Source: Plasmodiophora brassicae
Lineage: Eukaryota; Endomyxa: Phytomyxea; Phytomyxea; Plasmodiophorida
DNA length: 64,000 nt
Reading direction: 5' to 3'
Assembly (NCBI GenBank): GCA_036867785.1
Contig: CP145417.1
Location: 992,001 to 1,056,000, forward strand
Shown here in pieces: positions 28,876-40,395 of the stretch (its first letter is position 1; the number at the start of each line of letters is the position of its first letter). The position numbers and the translations under genes are program-made. The notes under the pieces were generated by a model. The model made no database searches, was not told the DNA's origin, and saw only the letters and a program-made list of their open reading frames with translations.

Positions 28876-29624
28876 GCCTGTAATAATCGCCAAAGGAACG
28901 TTTTGGCTCCATTGATGTGCGTAAGGTACCAGCGGGTAGCCACCATGCCTCGGCACTGAACAATATTGGGGGCGCAGTGTATTACAGGCACCGTTTGATG
29001 CCATATTGTCAGGCAACCTATGTGGTGGGAGCACTATCCTGTTAGCGTTATATTTTGCCAGGGCATCATCATCTCATGAACGATGCACGAACATACGCGT
29101 CATGGAAGAGGACTGGCAAACGGATGCAATTTGCGGGTTCCATTCTTCCGATCGACTCGGTTATACTTCATCTCGTTGCTGGGCACCTCTACAATGACGG
29201 CACAGGTGGATGTGGAATCGTTGGAAGAGCTGGCCATTGTCTAGGGAACCTGCTGAAGAATGGGTCCACTGAGCCGAACAACGGCGTCCAGGGGCAGGCC
29301 CATTTGGAGAAAGACGACGTCGTCGTGGGCGGCACAAAGGGCTTGTTCGACCTCGTGACGCAGAATGAAATCCAGGAAGTTGCCACAGCAAGCGGCGATC
29401 ATAGAGCCCCTGGAAGCTGAACGCTGCCTTCAGGACCGCGGACGATCGCAGACGACCTAGCACATAGGGCCAGATCGAAACAAGAGTCCATTGGCCGCAC
29501 AGACGGTAGATCTATCGTCGTCGGCATCGTTAAGAGCAATGCCGCGGCACCAGGTTGACCATGTTCGATATTATTATACCCCCCGATCCTTCGGTGCTCC
29601 GACGTCGACAGTTTCGTGCATGTA
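28876..29624. other. Stretch between the hAT right end and PEX16, no gene supported
   Basis: About 750 bp. A plus frame at 29055-29420 and minus frames at 29161-29463 have no recognisable domain; the plus frame is the more protein-like (DDVVVGGTKGLFDLVTQNE) but lacks any support beyond composition. Confidence 0.45.
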
Positions 29625-30730
29625 TTAGGAGGCGGATGTATAAAAGTAGTGAGATTGAAGCGTTAACGCAAGGTCCAGGCAATTCTCTAAAAACGACACA
29701 TACGTGGTCAGCATGCACTGTGCAACGCAATAGGGTAACCGCGTACCAAAGAAGACGCCGAACAATGGGAGGCGCCCGAGGATAGACAGCAGCCTTGCTA
29801 GAGGGATCTTCGTGAACCGCTCGAAGAACGGCGACCTGAGCAGGTAGAATGACCAGAGGAAGCATCGCCTGTGCACCTCCTGCTGCTGTCGCACGGTCAG
29901 GTTCGCCATGCGGCCTAACAGCGCCCGACTGGCGACATCGGTCAGCAGTGCACTCATGAACGGAATCCAGGACTTTGTCGAAAACGTCAAGGCTCCCATG
30001 CTGAACACGACCGGACGAAGAACGTGCAGGACCTCAGCGCCGACGTGTTTTCCATCGACAGGCCCAGCCACCAAGCTCGTCCTTCGTGGCGCAAATAGCC
30101 CATGTGGCCTTTCAACGGTCCTGCCATGCCTGGCATACATGTCTGTGAGCACAATAGCAGGTATCAGAACGTCCGCTCGCCGGTTGACATTCCTGTGAAC
30201 GTACTGATGACGTCGGAGAATGGCGACCCTGTGCTCTGAAAGGATGCCGCATGCGTCAGCTTGTGGTAGGCCAGGTTCTCCATCTGCGTTTGGAAAACTG
30301 CCTCATCTGGCGTCGCTTGCATGACCATGGCGCCGCGATTATGATGTAGAAGCGCCAGGCGGCACGCGGCTTTGATCGATTCGATCAGCAGGATGATGAT
30401 CCATCGGCGCCGATGCGACCCCGATCGGATCGCCAGCATCTCGATCAGGATCTCCACGTGCTGCACCACGCTGATAACGTTTTGCAGGCTATTGCTCGTC
30501 GGCGTATGGTCGACCTGGAGCAAGGCGGGCGATACGCGCGGCTGCCCCATGATCCGGTTATGGTAGAACGACAGCATGTTCAGCAGGACGTGCAGCGATT
30601 CGCTGGCCATCTCCGACTGCCCGTACCGACCCGGGATCATCATCAGCAGCGCGCGCATCGTCTCCTCGACCGTGCACAGCGTCCCGTAATTGTCCTTGAC
30701 GAACGCCTCATAGCGTTCGACCAGCGCCAT
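29625..30730 (-). CDS. PEX16: Peroxisomal biogenesis factor 16
   Basis: Three exons, 30205-30730, 29747-30142 and 29625-29686, with introns of 62 and 60 nt (donors GTACGT and GTACGC) in matching phase; 327 residues, close to the 336 of human PEX16. Family blocks: MALVERYEAFVKDNYGTL at the start, the E-T-x-R-x-L-x-x-x-PGR block (EETMRALLMMIPGRYG), SEMASESLHVLLNMLSFYHN, VGAEVLHVLRPVVF, the near-invariant FLWSFYLLRSPFFERFT, and a C-terminal hydrophobic end (HYFYTSAS). PEX16 acts at the ER and early peroxisome to recruit PEX3 and membrane proteins. The start at 30730 gives the usual N-terminus; the frame stays open upstream without a better Met. Divergent from the biotin ligase gene. Confidence 0.93.
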
Positions 30731-31066
30731 GTCGCGGACCGCAATGCGCCGCCGCCGGCACCGCTCTGGGCGGATACCTAATCGTGGCGCTTTACATACG
30801 GCAACGCGACCAGGCGCGCCTGATCCGAAGACCTGGTGAACTTGGTACACCCGTTATCTCAGCTGGCCAGCTACAGCCCTCCCGATCCCGGGCCCGTCCT
30901 CCGGTTTCTGTTACGCCGTTCGGCTGGTGGTGTTGGCCGGTCGTCGTACACGGCAGGCGGGCCACGGAAGTTTCCGAAACTGCAACAGCAATTTCCGCCA
31001 CAGGTGACAGACTGACAGTGGGGCGGCGATCGAGTCGAGTCGCGGTGCTCTGCAGTTGCATTTGCG

Positions 31067-31069
31067 ATG

Positions 31070-31104
<35 letters not shown>

Positions 31105-32133
31105 AGACAGGTCCGCGGGGGACCGGCCGACAATGGCGGCCGACCTGGCCGGCCGGTACGTGCTGCCGGTGACGTTCTCGCCGCTGCGGTTCGCGTCGCT
31201 GCTCAGGACGCAGGTCGTCGGGCGGTGTCTGACGCACGTGCAGACGACGCCGTCGACGCAGGGCGTGGCCAGGACGATGGCGCTGGCCGGGGCGCCGACG
31301 GGGTCCCTGGTTCTGGCCGACGCGCAGACGGCCGGCGTTGGCCGAGGCCACGGCCGCACCTGGTCGAGCCCATCCACTGGCAATGTCTACATGACGCTGA
31401 TCCTGCGGTAACCATGCGGCGGCCGCGTCGCATCCTGCATCGCATCGAGCGCGTCTTGTGATGCAATCCCGCAGGCCGACGACGCTGCAGGAAGCCATCA
31501 AGGTGAATCTGGGGTCCGCGCTCGCCGTCGCGGTACGCTGCTGGGCCATTATACGTCGCGTTCAATCGGGTCCTGATATCGGGCATGCAGAAGGCGGCGC
31601 GAGCCTTCGGCGTCGACGCGGGTGTGAAATGGCCGAACGACGTGTGGGTCGGCGACCAGAAGATGGCGGGCGTGCTGGCCGACAGCCAGGTGGCCGACGA
31701 CGATCGTGCGAACAGTTTCCTGCTGCTCGGCATTGGCATCAACGTCAACGGGGACATGTCGACCGGCGCGCTGGGTCGATCGGCGACGAGCATGCGCGCC
31801 TGCCTGCAGGGCGCCGATATCGAACGCGAGGCGTTCCTCGCCGGTGTCTGCAACGAGCTCGAATCGATCATGGGCATGCCTCACAAGAGCGTCGTCGACG
31901 AGTACCGGCGCCTGGACGTCCTGACGGGGCGGGAGTGCGTCGTCATGCCCCACAAACTGGAGGACGCGTCTAGCCATTACCAGGCGTACTGCATCGGCGT
32001 CAACGACGACGGCAACATGCAGGTTCGGGTCGGCGATCACCCCGACACTGTGGTCCTGTCCTGCGAGGAGGTCAGCGTCCGTCCCTACCTCGACGCCCTT
32101 CAGCGTTCTGCGCCGACGGCGTCCTGCACGTGA
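31067..32133 (+). CDS. Biotin--protein ligase (holocarboxylase synthetase)
   Basis: Three exons, 31067-31407, 31475-31532 and 31591-32133, with introns of 67 and 58 nt. The protein has the BirA/HLCS catalytic domain: GVGRGHGRTWSS (the GRGRxxRxW biotinyl-AMP loop, about residues 90-100), LQEAIKVNLGSALAVA, KWPNDVWVGDQKMAGVL (substrate-binding block with the conserved Lys) and GIGINVNGDM. A short C-terminal beta domain follows (YCIGVNDDGNMQVRVG...). It joins biotin to acetyl-CoA carboxylase and other carboxylases. The N-terminus is either a 12-Gly run coded by a GGC repeat (Met at 31067) or the Met at 31133 after it; the latter may be the real start. At about 313 residues it lacks the long N-terminal regulatory region of animal HLCS. 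Confidence 0.9.
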
Positions 32134-32219
32134 ACGTGGACGCCAACGGGTCCGCCAGGTGCCCCCGCTTGTGATTTACTGATGAAATTGTGTTCGCGAT
32201 ATATCACCCGTTTAGGCGC

Positions 32220-32792
32220 TCAGATGAGGAACGCGACCAGGGCGATGAGCCCGACGGCAACGGGTGACATCTTCAACGACGATGCGGCGTTCTCCGTCGA
32301 CCACGACCCGCCCGAGTTGTACCCGTTCGACGACTGCGATGGCGCCTTCGACTCCTTGATGGCGCCGGGGTACGACCCGGACGACGACGACGGCGACGGC
32401 GCTGGCGCTGGTGCGGGCGCTGAGTTGCTGTTGTACGTCTGGGTGGTCTGACGCGTCGTCGGCGTCGTCGACGTGTACGAAGCAGGGGCTGGTGCACGAC
32501 GGGTCGGGGCGGGAGCCGTGTACGTCGCTGGGGCTGGGGCTGGAGCTGGCGGGCGTTGTTGCGTTGTGGTTGGGCATTCACTGGTTGGCATCGGGGGCGG
32601 CGGGACCGGCGCCGGCGGCTTCGTCGTGGGCGGCGGCGCCGTCGTCTGGGGCGGCGTCATCGGGCAATCGGGGCTCGGCGCAGGACCAGGCGGGGCTGGT
32701 GCACTGTACCCGACCGCGTCGGACGAGGTCGCCTGGACGACGCCTGCGGCAACAGCAGCAACAATGAGCAGGATGGCGTTGAACGAGTTCAT
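32220..32792 (-). CDS. Pro/Thr-rich, probably GPI-anchored cell-surface protein
   Basis: 190 residues, single exon. N-terminal signal peptide (MNSFNAILLIVAAVAAGVVQA). The body is a low-complexity mix of Pro, Ala, Thr and Ser (APAPPGPAPSP, TTAPPPTTKPPAPVPPPP) with two cysteines, a likely O-glycosylated stalk. A Ser/Gly/Asn stretch precedes a C-terminal hydrophobic tail (MSPVAVGLIALVAFLI) that stops without a charged end, the signature of a GPI-attachment signal. It converges with the biotin ligase gene (86 bp between stops). No enzyme domain; a structural or surface role is inference. Confidence 0.75.
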   Translation of the reverse strand: MNSFNAILLIVAAVAAGVVQATSSDAVGYSAPAPPGPAPSPDCPMTPPQTTAPPPTTKPPAPVPPPPMPTSECPTTTQQRPPAPAPAPATYTAPAPTRRAPAPASYTSTTPTTRQTTQTYNSNSAPAPAPAPSPSSSSGSYPGAIKESKAPSQSSNGYNSGGSWSTENAASSLKMSPVAVGLIALVAFLI

Positions 32793-33078
32793 GGTGGGGA
32801 CGATTGGGGGTGGGCGTTCGTTCGTTTGCTGACTGTTGCGGTTGCAGGTGCGGCTGGTGCCTGTTGGGATTCCCCAAGATTTTCGTGAATGGCTGCCACC
32901 AGCAGCCCACCCGCCCCCGGCAGCCGGTGGCGAACCGCCACGTGTGACTCACGCAGGCGGGCCACTGGTGCACCAGAAGCGTGACGCGCCGATGCAGACG
33001 TCACGCTCCCGGTTCCGGGGCACACATGACGTCACGGGCGCCTGGGCGAAGCCTCCTGTGATCGCGAGCTGTCACAGG

Positions 33079-35119
33079 ATGGATGGCGGCGGCCTGGTCC
33101 TGGTCCTGGACCGGACCATCGACGAAGGCGCCGAGCCGGTCCTGATCGCGTGCCCAGCGCCAGACGAGGGCACCGTCGCCGCGAAACTCTACGCCATGCG
33201 GACGACGATCGCCGCGGTCGACGATGTCGCCCGGGGCGTCGCCGGATCGACGACGGCCGCCGTCCACCTGCGTCTGGATGGCCTCCTGCTGACTGCGGCG
33301 ACAGTAACGCCATCGCAGCGCGCCGGGTTCTCCATCTGCGTCATCCGGGAAGGTGACCCGACCGCCTTGGCCCAGAGCATCGCGCAGGCGGTCCGGTTCC
33401 GATTCGGAGAGCTCGACGGTACGATGGGTGTCACGTCCGATGGCGTCGTCTGAATCGGTGGCTTGTGCAGTGCAGGGTGTTCAACGTCGGACCGGCGACG
33501 TGAAGGCGTTCCTGGGAGCGTACATGGCCAAGGTCATGCATCCGTGTCGCTCCGGGTGCGTCCTGGTCGCCGATCACGTGGCCACCTTCAAGCCCGGCCT
33601 GTCCGCGTCCGTCCAGATCAGCGAGTTGCTGACGGCGGTCGAGACCAGCCCTAGGGCCATGGTGGACACGGCCATCACTGTATCGTCCGCCCTCTCTCTC
33701 TCGTTGCAGCGGCCGTCGCCTTGGCTGACCGTGGCCCGTTCAGGGGCGCCCACGTTACTGCACGCCGCTCGGGGCATGTCTATTCCGTCGTGGCCTTTGC
33801 ATCGGGTCGCACCTGCCCCTGCCCGACGTTGTCGACACGGCGCGGTTCTGTGCAATCCAGGGCATCGTGGACCGGTCCGAACGTCAGTTGACGACGGGGC
33901 GTCGTTCTTCCGTTTCCAACGCGGTCTAACGACGCGCGTCAGATGACGGCCTGGTCGTGTCGTGGCACCGCGTGCACCCATCCGGCGAGCGCTCGCGGAT
34001 CCTCTGCATGGTCGCCAGCGCCGATATCGTTGCCTGCATGCAATTCGTGTGCCACAGCGAGGGCACGCCGGACGGGTCGGGCGGCGTCGTTGCTGTCGCG
34101 TCGTCCCTGACTGTCCGCACAGGCACATCGACCCGTTCTACACGTCCGAACTTCAGAACCTGGCCATTGGGTTCGCACGCGGCGACCATCGCGACCTGCT
34201 GGTGCAGGTCGACCGTGACCTGCAACGCTACGCCGGCCTGGTCGTGTCGCTGGACGACCTGCCGGCCGAGTTGCACAGTCGAGCGGACCAGGGGCGGGTC
34301 GTCGTCGTTGCTCCCCCGTCGCCGCAGAGCCGGTCGGCGCCGTCGAGTCCCCGAATTCGACGACGTGCTCGAGCGTCGTCGCTGTCGCCGAGGCGATTGC
34401 CCTCTGCGGTCCCTGACGCCGGTCCACAGGTGGATGGGCCTCCCAGGTGCCTACTAACGCGCGTGATGCGCCCGCGCTCCACTGACGCCTGACCAGGAGG
34501 ATCACGATCGGGGACCCCAACGTTCTTCTTCACTACGTGATCATTGATCGGGCGTCATCGACGCGGTTCGACAGCGACCCGCCGCGTGACGGTGCGTCGG
34601 ATCTGGACCGCCAGGTCGTGGCCTGTTTCCATCGCGCCGTTGCGCGTATGGAGCGCCAACTCGATCGCAGCGTGCGGGTTCGGCGATCTTGGAGCGGGCT
34701 GGTGGTGCGCATACCTATGCTGACCGTCGCGCCCTAGGACAAACGACGGCAGGACGTGGATCGTACCGCGTTCCCGGGCCTGCCCGCTCCGGTCCTGGTG
34801 GCGAAGGCCAAGTGCGAACTGAACGGCGATGAAAATCGGAAACGGTTCGGATCGCGACGCGTCCCCTGCCCAGGTACCGTCGAGCAGCGCCTGAAGTTCG
34901 ACCTGACGGCGGGGTCGCCGTCCGTTGCCTTCGCGGATCGTCGGGTCCAGTTCTGGGTGATCGGGTCGGTCTGGATGCGCACCCGGTGATGCGTCCCTGC
35001 TGACACATGATGATTAGACGCCTGGTGCCGCCCGCTACTGAATGCTACGTCTGCGTCGAGGGCAGCGTCCCGCAGAACACGGTCGACCTGGCGTTCCAGC
35101 TCGTCGCCGCCTGGTCCTG
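33079..35119 (+). CDS. Multi-exon protein with longin-like first domain (CCZ1/INTU/HPS-type candidate), partly resolved
   Basis: Exon 1 is 33079-33418; a 52-nt intron (GTACGA...GTGCAG) leads in phase to exon 2 from 33471. Later coding-like pieces lie near 33980-34280 (YTSELQNLAIGFARGDHRDL, LQRYAGLVVSLDDLPAEL), 34540-34720 and 34756-34980, and a last piece ends CYVCVEGSVPQNTVDLAFQL, stop at 35119; their joints were not fixed. Exon 1 alternates strands and helices (GLVLVLDRTID..., VHLRLDGLLLTAATV, GFSICVIREGDP, LAQSIAQAVRFRFGEL) in the manner of the first longin domain of CCZ1/INTU/HPS4 proteins, which act in Rab activation or ciliogenesis. Gene reality is likely; family and 3' exon structure are tentative. 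Confidence 0.4.
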
Positions 35120-35164
35120 ACCGCTGATCTGTGGACCCCGTATCTGGGAGATATATGCACATTG

Positions 35165-36517
35165 TTATGGTACCGGCGTTATGCAGGGCGTTATGCTGTC
35201 CTGGGACAGCCACGGGTGCTGCAGCACGTCCCGAAGCGTCAGGCGGTCTTCAGCGGCGCAGAGCAATCCCGACAGCAGGTCCAGGGCGAGCGGCGACGAC
35301 GACATTTGCCATTTCCGCAGCAACTCGCGAATTTCGCCGCAGTACAGCAGGCGGAATCGTCGATCGGCGAGCGTTGGCAATTCGTACGGCGGGCAGCCGA
35401 ACAGCATGACGAACAGTATGACGCCGGCACTGTAGATGTCGGCCTGAGGCCCGTAGAATGCCTGGCCGGCAAAGATCTCGGGCGACATGTACCCGATCTT
35501 GCCCGGCTTCGTGACCGGGCAGGGCGGGAACGGCCTCACCGCATCGAACGAGCGAGCCAGGCCAAAGTCGGTCAGCTTCAGGTCCCCGTGGTCGTCCAGC
35601 AGGATGTTCTCCAGCGACAGATCCAGGTGGCAGACGTTGTGGCTGTGAATGTACCTGGCAGGCACACGCCGTCGCCGTCAGCATCCGTTCAGCAGAACCA
35701 GGGATTACGCAGTGCCTCACTCGAGCGCTTTAGCCAGCTGCAGGAAGTATTTCGCGGCCGTGTTCTCGTCCAGGCGCCCAGACTCGCTGATGACGTCGAA
35801 CAGTTCGCCCCGCGACGCGAACTCCAGCACCATCCAGTAGTGCTCGTCGTCCTCGAGCGACTCGATCAGGCGGACGACGTGCGGGTGCCCGGGATCGCCG
35901 AGCTGCTCCAGAAGGTGCATCTCGTTGATGGGGTCCTCGAGGACCTTGTCGCCCTTCAACGATTCCTGCCTGAGCACCGCCGATTTCGCCGACAGCTTCA
36001 GCGCGACGTGGTCGCCGGTCGACCGGTCGATACCGAACACGAGCTTGCCCTGCAAGGTGGACCGCACCGTGCGCACACACTTGTACCTCTGGCCGGGGTC
36101 TGCCGCCGTCGGCGTCGTCGCTTTCACCTCGTCGTCGTTCGGGCTTTCGAACAGGATGAACGGGGAGTCGTCGTCGACCAGGTCGGATGCGCTGCCGGGT
36201 TCGGCCGCGTCCGCAGCGGCCGGCACCGACTCCAGCAGGAACCGCGCGTTCTCAACGGCCTCGCGAAGGTCGCAGAGCACCTTGTTCGTGCGCATTTCGA
36301 CCCAGTACGGGTCGACCGGCCCTTCCTGCCGCTGGTAGGACGCGATTTCGCGGTCGAGCGCGTCGAGCTTGACCTGCAGGCCGCGGAGCATGTGGCGATC
36401 GGCGCGCCCGGACACGATCTCCGACGTGCAGCGCTCGCGCAGCTCGTTCCATCGCCGCACCAGCATGGCGACGGGCGCGTCGCCCTCGTCGGCGTCGTCG
36501 GGCCCGCCCATCGCCAT
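35165..36517 (-). CDS. Serine/threonine protein kinase, CAMK-like
   Basis: Two exons, 35721-36517 and 35165-35654, around a 66-nt intron (GTGAGG...TGCCAG); about 428 residues. Residues 15-100 are a helical acidic region; the kinase domain runs from about 144 to near the end. Lys in VALKLSAKSAV (173), the helix C Glu in INEMHLLEQL, hinge MVLEFASRGELFDVI, catalytic HLDLSLENILL (HLD instead of HRD, catalytic Asp kept), DFGLA, and SPEIFAGQAFYGPQADIYSAGVILF in place of APE. All residues needed for phosphotransfer are present. The activation segment (VRPFPPCPVTKPGKIGY) has no obvious family signature, so the substrate is unknown. The start at 36517 is the first Met that leaves a sensible N-terminus; the frame stays open upstream to 36865. 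Same strand as the receptor-like gene upstream. Confidence 0.88.
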
Positions 36518-36907
36518 GGCCGACGTCGGTGTCGGGGGTTGCGCGCGCGACGCCGCCCCGCCGCGCCCCTGCCCGCCGCTGCCCTGAAAGTGACCCTGGA
36601 CTCTACCACTGGTGTCCGGCCCAGACCTCGCAACTCTGGACAAAAAGGTTGTGTGCGACTGCGACTCCGCCGCCCAAGTCCGTCCGACACGGGGGCCTGC
36701 CTGACGCGGCGACGGGGGGCGCGCGGCCGCCGCGCAACTGCGTGCAGGCAGCAGTCGGGGATCTTCCCCAGTCACGCACCACCTGCTGCCTAATTCGGGC
36801 GCCGCCCACGTCCCCCCGTTCCGACGCTGCCAGCTGCTGAGGCCCCCGTTGCGCGGCTGCTGCAACGCTCCTATCAGAAGAGGGCAGCCGCGCGGCGTGA
36901 CGCCCGT
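36518..36907. other. Spacer between two minus-strand genes
   Basis: 390 bp, presumably the 3' UTR of the LRR gene and the promoter of the kinase gene. Very GC-rich; no separate gene. Confidence 0.5.
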
Positions 36908-39517
36908 TTACTGCATGATGGTGTCCCCTGTGGCCATCGTCGCCATGGGGACGGTGTCCGCCTCGGCACGTCGCTGCAAGGTCCGCCCGGAGGCCAGCGT
37001 CGCCATGCGGCCGGTGGCGGCGGCGATCTCGGTGGAGGCTGCTGTCCAGGCCGGGTCGGTCCAGGCGTTGTCGGACGACTCGACGATGGCCGGGCGTGCG
37101 GACCGCGACCAAATGCGGGCGGCGACGGCCGGGCCGACACCGATGACGACGAGGGCGAACAGGGCGGCGCCGTGGATCGCGACGGCGAACACGGCGATGA
37201 CCTGCGCGGGCGTCGTCTGCGCCAGGTTGACCATCAGCAGGATGAGCAGGACGACGACGATCTTGAGGCATGCGAGCGGCAGCGCCAGCGTCGGGTCGAA
37301 CCGCCCCGGATGGCGTTGGCCGCGGGCGACCAGCATCCAGATGGCGTGCTGGACGTGAATCGCCAGCGACATGCAGGCCTGGGCGATCGGCACGTGCGCC
37401 AGCAGGCAGACGACAACGACGTCGACGGTCGGGACCGCCACGATCGACACGACGGCCCTGCGCCGATCAGCGACCGTCGTTGTCGCTTCTAGGCCCTTGT
37501 GCACCGGGTACCGGTACACGCAATAGACGACGAGGCCGTTGCCCAGGACGACCTGGGCGACCAGGACCACGTAGCAGACGGCGCTGACCGACGCGTTGCT
37601 GTCGCCGGCGAACTGGACGTGCATGCCCGCCGACAGCAGCAACGGGTGGTTGAACAGGGTCTGCACGCGGGCCGCCCATTGCAGGACGCTGTCCTTCACT
37701 GGAACGGCGTCGCGCGCCACGACGGTCGGCAGTGCCCGGGGCAGCACCAGCCTGTGGGACGACAGCGACGACCGTCAGCAACGTGCTGGAGGGGCATCAC
37801 CATCATCATCAGCGTACCGCGTGACGAACACGCCGAGGACGACGGCGCCCAGGACGACGACGTTCCAGTAGGCGACGTAGACGACGTACAGGCCGGGGTC
37901 AACCCCGGCCTGGTTGGTGATCCAGGCGAGCGGGTACGTGCGCCCGTCGATGGCGCTGCCGCCGGGAGGCGGCGACCCGACCCACCCGCCGATCATCGTC
38001 GAGACGCCGGGCGGGGCCACGAAGCCCGCCATCCAGGCGACCGGCGCCAGCGACGTGCGGTACACGGGCGGCAGCGTCGTGGACAGGCACCCGCACAGGA
38101 TGGCGTCGCGGACGTACTCGAACAGGGCGGCGACGCTGGCGCGCGTCGTCGACCGGCCGAGGGCGACCAGGGCGACGATCGCGACCGTGACCAGGACGAG
38201 GCCCGGCACGTCCGTCGTCGTGGACCCTTCGCCGGGGTACGCGTCGCAGTCGCCCGGGTTGGCCTGGCACAACGCGACGTTCGCCGACTGAGGTGCGACG
38301 ACGCCGCCGCCGCCCACCGTTGACGTTGCTCGACGTGTGATGCGCCCTTGGCTCTTTGACGTCGCCCGCGCGTATCGCGTTGTCGTGCCCCTCGCTGCTG
38401 CTGCTGCGCCGGTCCCTCGCGACGATTGGTGAAAGGTCGTCATCGGCAACGCGTTCGTGCCGCGGTTCGCCACGCCCGCCCCCCACGTACGTGTCGTGCT
38501 GTTCGGTCTGGCGACCCTGCTGCCCTTTGACGGCACTGCCGCGTGTCGCGACGCCGTCGCCTTCGTCATAGCGATCGTCGGGCGCCCCGACGTCGGTCGA
38601 CGCTTGGTCTTCGCCAACGTGGTCGCCCGCCTGGTCTTCCTTGCCGTCGTCGCCCGCCTGGTCTTCCGTTCTGTCGTCACCCGCCTGGTCCTCGTGGCCG
38701 TTGTCGGTCGCCTGGTCCTGGTCAACGTTGTCGGTCGCTTGGTCGTCGGGTGCCTGGTCGTCGGGCGCCTGGTCGTCGGGCGCCGGGTCGTCGGGCGCCG
38801 GGTCGTCGGGCGCCTGGTCGGACGTCGTGTGGGCCGTCTGGTGGTTGGTGGTCGTCTCGTGCGCGTCGAGGGCTGGGGCGTCGGCGGCGGGCACAACGGG
38901 GGCACTTGCCCGGTGTCGTATCCGGTGATCGGCGTCGGCCCGCAGGTCAGCACGCTGGGGCTAATGTCCACCGAGTACACGAGGGTGGCCAGCGGGGCGA
39001 ACAGGCCGTTCGGCAGGCGCGTCAGCTGATTGCCGCGCAGGTCGCTGAGTGGCACAGTCGTTATCAGCAGCAGCAGCAGCAGCAGCATCAGGCGGCCACC
39101 ACGAGGGCCCCGTCCTACAGTATCGTCAGCAGCGTCAGCCCGTTGAAGGCGCCGTCCTCGACCCAGGTGATGCTGTTGGTGCTCAGCTCCAGCCAGGTGA
39201 CCCTGCTGAACGCCGCGAACGCGTTGGCGGCCAGGCGGGCGACCTGGCAGTTCGCGATGTGGATCTCGGTCACCGCCGCCGGGTTCGCCACGCCGACCAG
39301 CGTCGACGCCGTCAGCGTCACCCCGCTCAGCGCCGCACACGACTGGACGTTCCTGAAACGGGGGCGCGCGCGCGTTACGACCGTCATCGAGGGGGGCGGC
39401 GAACCCGTTCGCTTACAGGGCCGTGCTGGTGCAGTCGACCGACCCGCATTCGCAGACGCTGACCGCCGCCCCGACCGACCAGCCGACGATGACAACGATC
39501 AGCGAACGCGGCGCCAT
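36908..39517 (-). CDS. LRR ectodomain, Thr/Arg/Pro stalk and multipass membrane protein
   Basis: Four exons: 39417-39517, 39119-39352, 37818-39044 and 36908-37751; introns of 64, 74 and 66 nt; 801 residues with all phases consistent. Signal peptide (MAPRSLIVVIVGWSVGAAVS), a Cys cap (CECGSVDC), then leucine-rich repeats (AVTEIHIANCQVARLAANAF, RVTWLELSTNSI, LTILDLRGNQLTRLPNGLF) and a Cys flank. Next comes a long stalk of TTRRPTTRRPTT-type repeats (about 165-280). The C-terminal half has six or seven hydrophobic segments (e.g. LVLVTVAIVALVAL, VVVLGAVVLGVFV, VVLVAQVVLGNGLVVYCVY, IVVVLLILLMVN, VIAVFAVAIHGAALFALVV). The layout resembles an LRR-containing 7TM receptor, but no GPCR motif (DRY, NPxxY) was seen. 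Ligand and signalling are unknown. The second intron contains a CTG repeat. Confidence 0.7.
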
Positions 39518-39822
39518 CGTCGAAACGGATCTGAACGTAAGGTCGCCGCCCCCTGGATAATATCTTGGCAGCGGTATCGCGCCGAGCGAAATATCCAGCT
39601 GGGTGTGGGCGGGCATCGGCTGCTGCCCCTGATGAAGCTTAACGGGACCGCAGGGGGGGGGGGGGGGGGGGACCCGGTGTCACGTTACGGGTGGTGGACC
39701 CACCCACTAGTCAGGACGATGAGCGGCGCGGACGACGACGGTGAGGACCGGGGCGTGTTGGGCCGCCGGTCTAAGCTCGGCTGACGATCGTCGTCGTCCC
39801 AGGGCCGCCGCCGCTGGAGGAC
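39518..39822. promoter_or_regulatory. Divergent promoter region with a 19-nt G run
   Basis: 305 bp between the LRR gene (minus, start 39517) and the STI1-like gene (plus, start 39823). It contains an uninterrupted run of 19 G at 39653-39671, able in principle to form a G-quadruplex and to vary in length. No TATA box recognised. Confidence 0.5.
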
Positions 39823-40395
39823 ATGCGGCCGTTCGTTCGGAAGCGCCCGGGCGCGCCGCAGCCGGCCCGGTCGGAACGGGGCACGTTCGCCGGCCTGGCG
39901 CCCGGGTTCCTGTCCGCCCCGGCGGCCGAGACGGGTCGGCAGCGGGCGTCGTCGACACCGGCGACGTCGGTGGGTCGCTGCTCCCGAGCGACGGACGGGC
40001 GGCAGGGGCTCGTCCTGCCCGACGTGCAGGACGCCATGGCGAAGTCGCCCGACCGAGGTCCGCCTGGCTGAACGTGTTTATGTGTGTGTGCCCACCCGCC
40101 CCCCACAGCGTGGATGACCGACGACCTCCTGCGGGACGTCACGTCGAACGCGGCGCTCGTCCGGCAGATGGCGGACCCGAGGATCCAGGACGCCCTGGCG
40201 CTGATGGGCAAGGACCCGAAGGTGGTGCGGGCATCGTCGCCCCCATGGATGCCCACGGCTGACGCGATCGGCGTGCAGGCGGCGCTGGCCAAGTACAGGA
40301 ACGATCGGGCCGTCACCGATTTCATCGTCGCCTTCTCGAAGATCATGGCGGGCCACTACGCGAAGATGGCGACGACGACGACGGGCGCTCAGTGA
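39823..40395 (+). CDS. Small protein with STI1-like helical repeat
   Basis: Two exons, 39823-40057 and 40109-40395, around a 51-nt intron (GTCCGC...CCACAG); 173 residues. The N-terminal 60 residues are basic and disordered. From about residue 66 on, VQDAMAKSPD...LVRQMADPRIQDALALMGKDPKVV follows the STI1 (heat-shock chaperonin-binding) pattern of short helices with M-x-D-P-x-hh and L-x-x-D-P-x-hh. The C-terminal ALAKYRNDRAVTDFIVAFSKIMAGHYAKMA looks like a second helical module. STI1 modules bind Hsp70/90 or unfolded segments in Sti1, Hip and ubiquilins. No ubiquitin-like or TPR domain is present. Exact family not recognised. Confidence 0.6.

Noticed and set aside
35042-36793. 583-codon plus-strand frame
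   Set aside because: Antisense to the two-exon protein kinase, which carries every kinase motif; high GC leaves few stops on the opposite strand.
38543-39784. 413-codon plus-strand frame
   Set aside because: Antisense to the TTRRP stalk of the LRR protein; its Gly/Arg repeats are the complement of that repeat.
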